Below are positions 34,281 to 42,900 of a stretch of 64,000 bases of DNA, in pieces. Every line of letters starts with the position of its first letter. Positions within the stretch are counted from its first letter, which is position 1. A program made the translations under genes and the position numbers. The stretch is from an uncultured Kiritimatiellota bacterium (GTDB taxonomy: Bacteria; Verrucomicrobiota; Kiritimatiellia; RFP12; UBA1067): contig CAKTYZ010000016.1 of the NCBI GenBank assembly GCA_934635225.1, positions 11,196 to 75,195 of the forward strand, written 5' to 3'. The notes beneath the pieces are model-generated. The model searched no databases. It was not told the DNA's origin and was given only the letters and a program-made list of their open reading frames with translations.

Positions 34281-35828
34281 TCAAATCCAAAACGAATTCT
34301 CCTCGCTGTCCATGCGCCGATAGAACAGCGCATTGTCCAGATGTTCAGGCAACACGTCAGCGGATCCTGCGAGATCGGCAATGGTCCGCGCCACGCGCAG
34401 CACCTTGTCATACGCACGGGCGGACAGCCGCAGCCGTTCGATGACGCGCACGAGATAGTCACGCTCTTTCTGCGAGAAGCGACAGATGTCTACGAGGTCA
34501 CGGCTCCTTGCCTCGGCATTCGTGTGAACGCCCGGCATGTCCCGGTAACGCGCGGCCTGAATGGCGCGAGCCGCCATCACGCGTTCACGAATCGCCGCGC
34601 TGGGCTCACCCGGAGACTCCATCGCAAGGCGGCTCGCCTCAACAGGCGGAACCTCGACTTGAATGTCGATCCGGTCCAGCAACGGCCCAGAGATGCGGCT
34701 CTGATACTTCAAGATTGCGTTGGGGGCGCAACGGCATGCGTGCGCGGGATCGTTGTAGTAGCCGCACGGACAGGGATTCATCGCCGCGACCAGCATGAAC
34801 TTCGACGGATAGTCATGCGCGGCAGCCGCACGGGAGACGCACACATGCCCGTCTTCCAGCGGCTGGCGGAGGACTTCCAGCGCCTGTCGCGGGAACTCGG
34901 CAAACTCATCGAGGAAAAGGACGCCGCGATGCGCCAGCGAGACTTCGCCGGGGACGGGATGCGCGCCTCCGCCCAAAAGCCCGATGGAGGAGACGGTGTG
35001 ATGCGGCGCACGGAACGGACGGCGCGTCACGAAACGCCCGCCGCCCTTGGCCGTGCCTGCGACCGAGTGTATGCGCGAGACTTCCAAAGCCTCTTCGACC
35101 GTCAAGGGCGGCAAGATGGACGGGATTCTCCGCGCCAACATCGTCTTTCCTGATCCCGGACTGCCAATCATCAGGACATTGTGCCCTCCCGCGACAGCCA
35201 CCTCCAGCGCCCGCCGCGCCGTCTGCTGGCCCTTGACGTCGGCAAAGTCATCCCCGGCGTCCCGATCACGTGCAACAAGTTCCGCCAAGTCGGTGACGCG
35301 AGGCTCGATGATCCGCTCGCCGTTCAGGTACTGGACGGCGTCTTGCAAGACGCGCACGGGGATGACGTCAATGCCCGTGACGACACTCGCCTCTTCGACG
35401 TTCTCGTATGGCACGAGGACCGCGCGCTTCCTTCGGCGCTTCATTTCCAGCACCATCGGCAGGATGCCGCGCACGCGACGCACTTCGCCTGAGAGCGCCA
35501 GCTCCCCGATGAGCGCATAGTCCTCCAGCCGTTCGTTGCGAATGCGCCCCGTTGCCTTCAGCAGACAGACGGCAATCGGCAGATCGTAGATCGGACCTTC
35601 CTTCTTCACGTCTGCCGGAGCGAGGTTGACCGTAATGTCAAACTCCTTCTTCGACGCCAGTCCCTGATTCTTCAGCGCCGTCGGGATGCGATCTTTCGCC
35701 TCCTTGACCGCCGTGTCGGGCAACCCCACAATCGCGAACTGCGACGTGCCGACGGCCGAATAGACCTCAATCTCGACCGTCTGCGCGTCTACGCCGCTGA
35801 TCGCGCCCGAATAACATCTCGCCAACAT
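34281..35828 (-). CDS. comM: ComM/YifB family AAA+ ATPase
   Basis: 515 residues. The N-terminal Lon-protease-like domain (residues 1-170: EIEVYSAVGTSQFAIVGLPD) is followed by a magnesium-chelatase-type AAA+ module. It has Walker A GSPGSGKTMLAR, HRGVLFLDEFAEF (Walker B), and the zinc-like cluster NPCPCGYYNDPAHACRC, and the C-terminal helical lid ends LPEHLDNALFYR. In Vibrio and Haemophilus ComM is the branch-migration helicase that extends recombination of taken-up DNA during natural transformation. The promoter region at 35870-35957 has an unusual set of 11-bp direct repeats. It is 70 bases upstream of the unknown protein. Confidence 0.92.
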   Translation of the reverse strand: MLARCYSGAISGVDAQTVEIEVYSAVGTSQFAIVGLPDTAVKEAKDRIPTALKNQGLASKKEFDITVNLAPADVKKEGPIYDLPIAVCLLKATGRIRNERLEDYALIGELALSGEVRRVRGILPMVLEMKRRRKRAVLVPYENVEEASVVTGIDVIPVRVLQDAVQYLNGERIIEPRVTDLAELVARDRDAGDDFADVKGQQTARRALEVAVAGGHNVLMIGSPGSGKTMLARRIPSILPPLTVEEALEVSRIHSVAGTAKGGGRFVTRRPFRAPHHTVSSIGLLGGGAHPVPGEVSLAHRGVLFLDEFAEFPRQALEVLRQPLEDGHVCVSRAAAAHDYPSKFMLVAAMNPCPCGYYNDPAHACRCAPNAILKYQSRISGPLLDRIDIQVEVPPVEASRLAMESPGEPSAAIRERVMAARAIQAARYRDMPGVHTNAEARSRDLVDICRFSQKERDYLVRVIERLRLSARAYDKVLRVARTIADLAGSADVLPEHLDNALFYRRMDSEENSFWI

Positions 35829-35869
35829 GTAATGTCCGTGCCTTTCTGTCTTCTCTTGAAGACGCGGAC

Positions 35870-35875
35870 ATTATG
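35870..35875 (-). promoter_or_regulatory. -10 element of comM
   Basis: The minus strand reads TTATGGCATAATG, an extended -10 (TGG then CATAAT at 35875-35870), 42 bases before the comM ATG. The -35 position falls in the first 11-bp repeat, and no consensus -35 is present. This fits a promoter that needs an activator. Confidence 0.55.
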
Positions 35876-35896
35876 CCATAAAAAGGGAAAAGAAGC

Positions 35897-35957
35897 CTTA
35901 AGATTACCTTAAGGCAACCTTAAGATTTCTTTAGGTTCCCCTTGACGGATCTTAAGG
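35897..35957. promoter_or_regulatory. 11-bp direct-repeat array upstream of comM
   Basis: CTTAAGATTAC, CTTAAGGCAAC and CTTAAGATTTC are consecutive at 35897, 35908 and 35919. Degenerate units TTTAGGTTCCC (35930), CTTGACGGATC (35941) and TTAAGGCTC (35952) continue in the same 11-bp phase. Exact helical phasing and the position covering the -35 region are typical of sites for OmpR/PhoB-family response regulators. The regulator is not known. Confidence 0.65.
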
Positions 35958-35972
35958 CTCAGTGCCGATGCG

Positions 35973-36689
35973 TCACGTGTGAAGCGAACGGACGAGCGAG
36001 ACGCCCCAGACGCGAGACGCTCCGGCACGCTTGAGCTCAGCCGCACATTCCGAGAGCGTCGAACCCGTCGTCATGACGTCGTCCACCACAAGGACCGTCT
36101 TCCCCGCGACAGCCGAGGGGCGCATGACGCCGAACGTGCCGATGACGTTCGTCCGTCGCTCGGCCTCGCTCAGAACGCCCTGGCGTTTCGGCGCGTTCTT
36201 TCGCCGAAGGACAAGCGACGGGAAGGGTTTCCCGAGACGCTTGGCCAGCGGACGCGCCAGGACGCGACTCGGATTGTACCCTCTGTCCCAAAGGTGAAAA
36301 AGCGTCGAGGGCACCGCCAAGACGAGATTGACCTGCTCGACCGTGAACCGCGCACGCACCGCCGCTTCCAGAAAATCAACCAAGTCGTCGCGCAACCAGT
36401 AATGATTGCGGAACTTGAAGGCATGAAGCAGAATGCGAGCTTCGCCGTCCATCCGAAGCGCACTCGCCACGCGGTCAAAGTCCGGACGGTAAGTGCGACA
36501 GTCCTCGCAAAGGAATTCCGCGTCAAGCCCGAGGGCCTCGCGTCCACATCGCCGGCAACAGCCTGTCGTCGGCACAAACGGCAATCTGTTGAGGCAATCC
36601 GAACAAAGATGACGCCCGGGCCGATCGACCGGGCGTCCGCAGACCTCGCATGTGCGCGGCCAAATGACGTCTAACACATCAGCGAGCAA
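35973..36689 (-). CDS. comF: ComF family phosphoribosyltransferase-like protein
   Basis: 238 residues. Two zinc-binding Cys pairs open the protein (CEVCG...CSDC and CCRRCG...CEDC, residues 14-66). A type I phosphoribosyltransferase fold follows, with the PRPP motif VLVVDDVMTTGST near residue 205. ComF is needed for DNA uptake in naturally competent bacteria; its precise reaction is not settled. The start overlaps the upstream nucleotidyltransferase end by 11 bases, and comM follows after the repeat-bearing spacer, so comF and comM are neighbours in one competence-type cluster. Confidence 0.9.
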   Translation of the reverse strand: MLADVLDVIWPRTCEVCGRPVDRPGRHLCSDCLNRLPFVPTTGCCRRCGREALGLDAEFLCEDCRTYRPDFDRVASALRMDGEARILLHAFKFRNHYWLRDDLVDFLEAAVRARFTVEQVNLVLAVPSTLFHLWDRGYNPSRVLARPLAKRLGKPFPSLVLRRKNAPKRQGVLSEAERRTNVIGTFGVMRPSAVAGKTVLVVDDVMTTGSTLSECAAELKRAGASRVWGVSLVRSLHT

Positions 36690-37587
36690 GCAGATTGGCG
36701 GGGTATTCGCCCTGTTCGACGAGTTTCCGAATCTCCGCCATCACATACGGCTTGTCTTCGCGGTAGGTCACGCCGAACCACGAGGAATCCGTCGGCAGGA
36801 CCTTGCAGTCCGCCTTGCCTTCCTTTATCAGCTCATCGACGACAAATGGAATGTACCACTCGCTCTTCATCTCCGTGCCGCGCGCCGCGAGGAACTTGAC
36901 GAAACGCGCCTCCAGTTCGGCAAAGAGCTGCGGCGTAAAGCCCCAGCAGTTCATCGAGACGCGTGCATCCAGCGGGACCCTGACGGGAGCGGCCTCGCCT
37001 TCGCGGTTCTCGGCAACCTCCCCGGCGCGGACCAGCTTCGTCATCTCGGTCACGCCGCGAAGCATGCCGTCTGCCGAGATGTCGCAGATGCCCCGGGCGA
37101 CCGACCCATTCTCCGAAAGCGTCAGGTCCAGACGGTACCCGACCATCGCAAAGTGCAGGGAAGTCGGGTCCACGGACGAAAGATACGCGCCGAGCTTTGC
37201 CATCGCGTCGCGCCCGTAAAAGTCGTCGGCATTGATGACGGCGAACGGCTCCTTCACGACATGTCGCGCCGCGCGCGTCGCGTGGGCCGTCCCCCATGGT
37301 TTCGTGCGGCCTTCGGGAAAGGCATAGGGCGCGGGAAGGTCATTGAGGTCCTGATAGCAGTAGTCAACGGCGACAAGCCCTTCATATTTCTTGCCGATCC
37401 GTTCCTTGAATTCAGTCTCAAAGTCTTTGCGGATGACGAAGACGACCTTGCCGAACCCACCGCGTATCGCGTCAAAGACGGAATAGTCGAGAATTGCCTC
37501 TCCCGAAGGCCCCACGGGGTCAACCTGCTTCAAGCCTCCATAACGGCTGCCCATGCCAGCTGCAAGAACGACGAGTGTCGGTTTCAT
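36679..37587 (-). CDS. Sugar-phosphate nucleotidyltransferase-like protein
   Basis: 302 residues. LVVLAAGMGSRYGGLKQ (residues 5-21) is the nucleotide-binding loop of the GlmU/RfbA superfamily, INADDFYG supplies the metal-binding Asp, and GTAHATRAAR and SWFGVTYREDKP are conserved in a branch of uncharacterised members. It should transfer a nucleotide to a sugar phosphate; the substrate is not readable from the sequence. It has its own extended -10 promoter and overlaps comF by 11 bases, so comF is translated from the same mRNA. Confidence 0.85.
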   Translation of the reverse strand: MKPTLVVLAAGMGSRYGGLKQVDPVGPSGEAILDYSVFDAIRGGFGKVVFVIRKDFETEFKERIGKKYEGLVAVDYCYQDLNDLPAPYAFPEGRTKPWGTAHATRAARHVVKEPFAVINADDFYGRDAMAKLGAYLSSVDPTSLHFAMVGYRLDLTLSENGSVARGICDISADGMLRGVTEMTKLVRAGEVAENREGEAAPVRVPLDARVSMNCWGFTPQLFAELEARFVKFLAARGTEMKSEWYIPFVVDELIKEGKADCKVLPTDSSWFGVTYREDKPYVMAEIRKLVEQGEYPANLLAR

Positions 37588-37642
37588 TTTCTTTAATCCT
37601 GTTTATTTAAGTCTTGATTCCTGTCAAAATCGAATGGGCGGC

Positions 37643-37651
37643 ATTATACCA
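37643..37651 (-). promoter_or_regulatory. Extended -10 promoter of the nucleotidyltransferase/comF unit
   Basis: The minus strand reads TTAAATATGGTATAATG, with TATAAT at 37648-37643 and an upstream TGG. The -35 region is poor. It shares AAATATGnTATAAT with potA and rpoD. The leader to the ATG at 37587 is about 50 bases. Confidence 0.6.
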
Positions 37652-37841
37652 TATTTAAGTAGGCGATGGAATCCTCCAAGTCCAAGCAAGCCACCCTCCG
37701 CAAATTGTCCTACTAACGGACGTCTCAATCCGAATGACAGCATCCTTCATGCACATCATGATGCAGAATATTTCACACCAACCGCTCTGCCTTGGCAACA
37801 TCTTCCTATGGGAGGTTCGGAGTGTCTGTCGACATCAATGC

Positions 37842-38606
37842 CTATGGCGCGGCATACTTGTCTTCCTTCACGTCCGTGAACACGACCGGACGCCGCGCCC
37901 TGTGGTCGTGCTGAGCCTGTGACAGCGTACGTATCGGACGCCCCAGGAACTTCTCGATCTTGGCCTTGATTTCAAACCAAAGATCATCGCCCATTCGTCT
38001 CCGATTGCCGTAGAAGATCCCCTCCAGTTCGCGGAGCTGCGCCTCGTAATTTCGGATTCCACCGTAATAGACGCTTCGCCAGCCGTCCAGTTCAGCCTCA
38101 CGCGCCGGATCGTACAGCTCCTCACGCGACAGGCGCCGCTTCGGCCGTGCGCGGTCGATCTGATTCTTCTGCCAGGCAAGCGACTTCATCGCGACGTCAT
38201 ACGTGTTAATCCAGAGCTCCCGTTCGCCCTCATGTATGTTCCAGATGCTCAATTGGTCAAACCTTCTGCAAATATAAGGGATGACGTCAGATTGCCGTTG
38301 GTAGGACAAGTGCGCCAGCCGGATGGACTGCAGCCTGTCGACGAAATAGCGCCAACACGCCCTCTGATCGTCCAGTTCGGGCAAGCTCTTGATCTGCGCA
38401 AGGCCGTCCATGTCGCATATCGGCGACTCGTTCGTCTCGGTTTCGTAAAACCGGATGATGGCATCCAGTCCGCGCTTGACGGACGCCACGGCCTCGGATG
38501 TCGCGTTCGTCGACGCGATTTCGTCCGTCATGGGCTTTGCCTCGTCTTTCCGCTCGCCGCAACCGGCCAGCAGCACCACGCACGTGGCAATTATCGTTCT
38601 TTTCAT
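37842..38606 (-). CDS. Predicted lipoprotein of unknown function
   Basis: 254 residues starting at the ATG at 38606, which overlaps the previous stop as ATGA and has GGAG nine bases upstream. RTIIATCVVLLAGCGERKDE is a lipoprotein signal with the lipobox Cys near residue 16. The mature part is hydrophilic and mostly helical, with many charged residues (REELYDPAREAELDGWRS, FEIKAKIEKFLGRPI), and no family is recognised. It is translationally coupled to the secreted protein at 38603-39841, and the two probably act together at the cell envelope. Confidence 0.65.
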   Translation of the reverse strand: MKRTIIATCVVLLAGCGERKDEAKPMTDEIASTNATSEAVASVKRGLDAIIRFYETETNESPICDMDGLAQIKSLPELDDQRACWRYFVDRLQSIRLAHLSYQRQSDVIPYICRRFDQLSIWNIHEGERELWINTYDVAMKSLAWQKNQIDRARPKRRLSREELYDPAREAELDGWRSVYYGGIRNYEAQLRELEGIFYGNRRRMGDDLWFEIKAKIEKFLGRPIRTLSQAQHDHRARRPVVFTDVKEDKYAAP

Positions 38607-39841
38607 TCGTCTTTTCTCCATTCGATGCCATTGCAGTACATGCGCCCATCCGCTTCGCGCTGGGCGCTGTTTCCGAACTTTCGCACCGTCACCAGTCCCG
38701 ACGGCGTGATCTCGAACCGATGGCCGGCCTGCGGGTCAAAGACCTTCAAGGGTGGCGTATTTTTATCTTTATCCGCCAATTCCGCAGATGCCCACCCGAA
38801 CGGGACTTCCCACGTGATCCATCCGTCCTCCCAGCCGAAATCCGGATTGTCCGTCAGGTCGCCGTCGGCATTGACGCGCAACAGCTCAAGGGAAATGCTG
38901 GCGACATCGTATTTGCCCATCTTGTTGTCCCTGTCGATCGGCATCCACTCGCCCGCGCCCATCGCCTTCGAATGGCAGCCGATGACGTCGAAGCCGGGCC
39001 TGGCGAAATAGCCCGACCGTCGACCAGCCGTCGAGGGAACCTCTTCCATCGCGATGCCCACGAACGACACGTCGAGCGGCTTGACGTAGAACTCCTGCTT
39101 CAGCCCGATCCAGCCCGCGCGCCCGGCGGAGACCTTGTAGGGATAGCACTGCGGGTTGCGTGCCTCAATGCCGTCTGGCTCGACGACAGTGATGTTCGGG
39201 ATGAACTCGGCATCGCCGCAGATGGCCTTCAGCGTATTCACGGCGGGGATCGACGGGCATCGGTAACGACCGTCTGAATTGACTGTCCCGCCGTCGGAAG
39301 CCTCCCAGCGGAGGGGAACGCCCATCGGGTTGACGTTGCAGCAGATCGTCTCGCAAATGCCGAACTTGTGACGGTAGAAGCATTCGTTTCCTGGCGCAAA
39401 GTTCAGCACGGAGATCTCGACCTCGGCGACGTTCAGCCGCGCGACGCGGACGAGATTCCACGCCGCATCCATCTTCGGACGCTTCAGGACGAAAGTTCGC
39501 TCGATCCGCCCGTCTGTCGGAGCGTTCTCTTCCGTCTGGCTGTCGGCCGTCGCCGCACAGCCGAACCATCTGCCGCAGTCAAAGCCAAAGGACAGGTCGT
39601 CCTCGTCAAGTCCGAGAGCGCCGTCCCCGTTCGCGTCCGTCCCGATCGCCACCTCGACGCAGTTCGTCGGCGAGGCGTCGAGCGCAAGCGTGAACGCAAT
39701 GCGGCTCATCGCCTCGAAGTCGACTTCAAAAGGAATGTTCGTTGTCGCCTCCGAAAGGACGGCGGCGTCAAACGGCAACGGCGGAACGGCAACGCCAAGC
39801 GCAACCAAGGGGAAAAGGAAACTTGCCACAACCACTCTCAT
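38603..39841 (-). CDS. Secreted protein of unknown function with an EF-hand-like loop
   Basis: 412 residues with an N-terminal signal peptide (VVVASFLFPLVALGVAVP). Around residues 66-80, GTDANGDGALGLDEDD looks like a calcium-binding EF-hand or dockerin loop. Several Cys pairs (CGRWFGC, CETICCN) suggest disulfides outside the cytoplasm. No catalytic family is recognised. The promoter at 39850-39879 ends only eight bases before the ATG and there is no Shine-Dalgarno sequence, so the mRNA should be leaderless. The lipoprotein gene is coupled downstream by ATGA. Confidence 0.65.
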   Translation of the reverse strand: MRVVVASFLFPLVALGVAVPPLPFDAAVLSEATTNIPFEVDFEAMSRIAFTLALDASPTNCVEVAIGTDANGDGALGLDEDDLSFGFDCGRWFGCAATADSQTEENAPTDGRIERTFVLKRPKMDAAWNLVRVARLNVAEVEISVLNFAPGNECFYRHKFGICETICCNVNPMGVPLRWEASDGGTVNSDGRYRCPSIPAVNTLKAICGDAEFIPNITVVEPDGIEARNPQCYPYKVSAGRAGWIGLKQEFYVKPLDVSFVGIAMEEVPSTAGRRSGYFARPGFDVIGCHSKAMGAGEWMPIDRDNKMGKYDVASISLELLRVNADGDLTDNPDFGWEDGWITWEVPFGWASAELADKDKNTPPLKVFDPQAGHRFEITPSGLVTVRKFGNSAQREADGRMYCNGIEWRKDE

Positions 39842-39849
39842 TGACTGGA

Positions 39850-39879
39850 ATTATATCATGTTGGTGACGATTCCCGCAA
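39850..39879 (-). promoter_or_regulatory. Promoter of the secreted protein, probably giving a leaderless mRNA
   Basis: TTGCGG (39879-39874), an 18-base spacer, TATAAT (39855-39850) with an extended TGA, then TCCAGTCA and the ATG. Transcription about seven bases beyond the -10 would begin almost at the start codon. Confidence 0.7.
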
Positions 39880-39984
39880 ACGCGGCATTCTAAAAAGAGA
39901 CGTGTAAATGAACAAAATGAAGCCCAAATAGGTCTGTAAAACCTGTGTCTTCGGGCGAATGCACGAACTGCCTCCTGATGGCGG

Positions 39985-42900
39985 CTATTCGAGATTCCCT
40001 AAATCTGGCAGCGCAACCGACACTTTGAAATAGCGACTGGTATCTTTTACCGCACCAAATTCGCAATCCAACCGGTCTGCACCGAGAATCGTATACATGC
40101 GTGTATTTCCAAGATCTGGCTCATAAGTAACGACAGGTTTCCCTTCTTCCATCTTAAATGACGTAATGCAGAACTTCGCGTTCCTGTCTGTCGGATCTAA
40201 GCCTAAAATATAATTATCGTTGAATGACTGCCCGTTAGCGGCTTTCTGTGAGGATGCATCCAAGAGTTCACCAAGTGATGTAGGCTTAGACTTGAAATAA
40301 GATACGGCCCATGTGAGATAATCTCCAAATCGACACTCTCTGTACATTGGTCCACTGACGTTGAACAGCCCTACAGATATGGCTTCCACGCCGACTTGAG
40401 CCTCCAACTTATCCGCAGCAAGTTTCTTAGTTTCATAGGCCATCGACGTAACGCTCTCTACAGAGAGGCTTTTGGTTATAGACAATGATTTCAAGTCCCA
40501 TCTGTCTGTTCCTACGCAAATGCGATCGCCAGACAACGGCAAAGCAAACACGTTCACAAGGCAAAACTGAACCCCTTCGTCAACGCTTCCAATATTGTAC
40601 TTAATTTCCTTAGCACCATTACTGGCAACCCATAGGTTCTGCGGTGCCCCAACAGGCGCCCCTGCATGACATTCCTCACAGATTCCAAGCGGGATGGCGG
40701 CAACGCTTTCCACCAGTTTGTCCGTAAATACCGTTGCTCGCTCAAGTTGAGGCAACGCATCGTATAGATACCGAGTATATGCCACAAGTTCTGCGAATGT
40801 CAACTGGAAATCCTGCTTCTTCCTTCCATCATGTGCAGCGTATGCATCAGCAGCCGCACACTTCCATCCATTGTCGAACATGACCTTCTTAAACAACGAC
40901 CAGCGATCCGCTCCCCACGACAACTGGTCAATCTTCGAAGAGGCAATCCACGATTCATTCGCAAGGCAAATGCCAAGACCTTCTTCATCAAGGACGTTAA
41001 GCTCATCATCGGAAAGAGTGTCGTCGGAAACAACTCCTTCTGAGTGACAAGCCATGACAACACCTTGGAAAGCGACACCCGGACGCGGCTTCAGATGTGT
41101 GCGCACATCCGCGAGAAGGTCTTTTGAGAAATAGTATTGATCAGCCGCGACCAGGCGATTTCCAACGAATTCGCCTTTGGGATCGTACGCCTCCTTTCCT
41201 CCGTGTGCTCCGATGTAGAAAAATACGTAATCACCGTTCTCTGCCGTGCAGACCGCATTTGTCAAGGCATCCTGAATGCTCTCTTTCCGAGCAGACGCCC
41301 CTATGACCGTCTTTACGGCGAAGCCTCCCTTCTGCTCCAGCAACTCAGAAATCTCCTTTGCGTCAAGTTCTACGGACAATCGGTCGCCCTGCGAGCCAAA
41401 CGGCTTTGAACACCCAACGACAACGGCCTTTCTGTTGCGCGTCAAGAGGCTTGCGCCTCTAAATTCAATGTCAAACAATGTCGGTACGACCTCATAATTA
41501 ATTGGGCTCGTAAAAGGCGGAATCGCGCGAAATTCCGAGTCAACAAAAGTGTTTGTGATCGAACTCGTGTTCTGTACTATGTTTGAGGCAATCACTTCAG
41601 TCGTTCCGCTGTCAACTGTTCGACGAATTGCGTATCGCAAGTCTGGCGGGCGGTAATCGGATGCCCATCCCAGCGTGAGGCTGCCATCTGGGATTGAGGC
41701 ACTTTCGGCGAACAGTTCAACCTGTGGCGTGCCAATCTCCATATAAAGTCCACGCCACATGCCCGTCTTCTTGTCAATGACGGCATCCCATGCGTCAAGT
41801 TCGGACAAGGCCCAGCCTCGCGCCATGCTGCCGGCGGACGGGCAAAAAGAACCAGCGAACGTCGGCGGCGAAGAGGCAAAGTACACATTCCGAACACCTG
41901 TGCAACCCGCGAATGCCGACTCGGCGATCTTTTCCATCGACTGCCCAAAGGCAATCGTTGAAAGACTGGTGCAATTACGAAACGCGTTGTTAGGGACTCT
42001 TGGTGCGAGCCAGACGAGGTTGATTATGCCACTACACCCAGAAAACACAGCATCCCCCACGATCTCGGTCTTCTCAGGAATCACCGCCATCTGAATCTTG
42101 CGGCAATTCGAGAACGCATACGAGCTGACGGCCTCCACATTAGGCAGGAGATCCAACTTCTCCACTGCCCAACTTGAACATCCTGCAAATGCGGAAGACT
42201 CTATGTTCGTAATGGCTGTCCACTGTAGTTGCAGGTCTGTCAAGTTCTCGCATCCGTAGAACATCCGGGAGGGGATCGTCTTGACGCCACCCTTCGCGAC
42301 AAACGTCTTCAGGCTCTTCTGTCCTTCAAATCCACTTTTGAACGTCGTGATGCCTTTGCCAATCTCCACAGCCTCAAGGTTGGACGAGCCTCGAAATGGC
42401 CTAAATGCCAGATCAACAACGCCATCTCCGAGCTTCACCGTCTTCAGCTTGGGGCAACATGCGAACGGCCCATCAACGCTGCCGCATTCCAGAGTGAGAT
42501 CAGTGCCGTCGACCACCGCCGACTCAAGGTTTGCGCAACTCGCAAAGGCCATTGGGGCAAGCCGCGTCAGCGACAGCAATTCAACGGACTCCAAGGACGA
42601 AACGCCATAGAATGCGCTATTCTCAACACTTTTCAGATTCGGCAAGTAGTTCAGGCATCCGAAGTCATATCCACAATTCTGGAATGCCCCGGCCTTGATC
42701 TCTTCTATCTTCTCCCAGTTAAGCTTCAGCTCCGTCAGATTCGCACAGTTGTAGAACATCCTATAGGGGATCGCCTTGACGTCGCCCTTCGCGGCAAACG
42801 TCTTCAGGTTCTTCTGGCCTTCGAAACCGCTGTTGAACGTCGTGACGCCCCTGCCAATCTCCACGCACTCAAGGTTAGTCGATCCATTAAAAGGCCTGAA

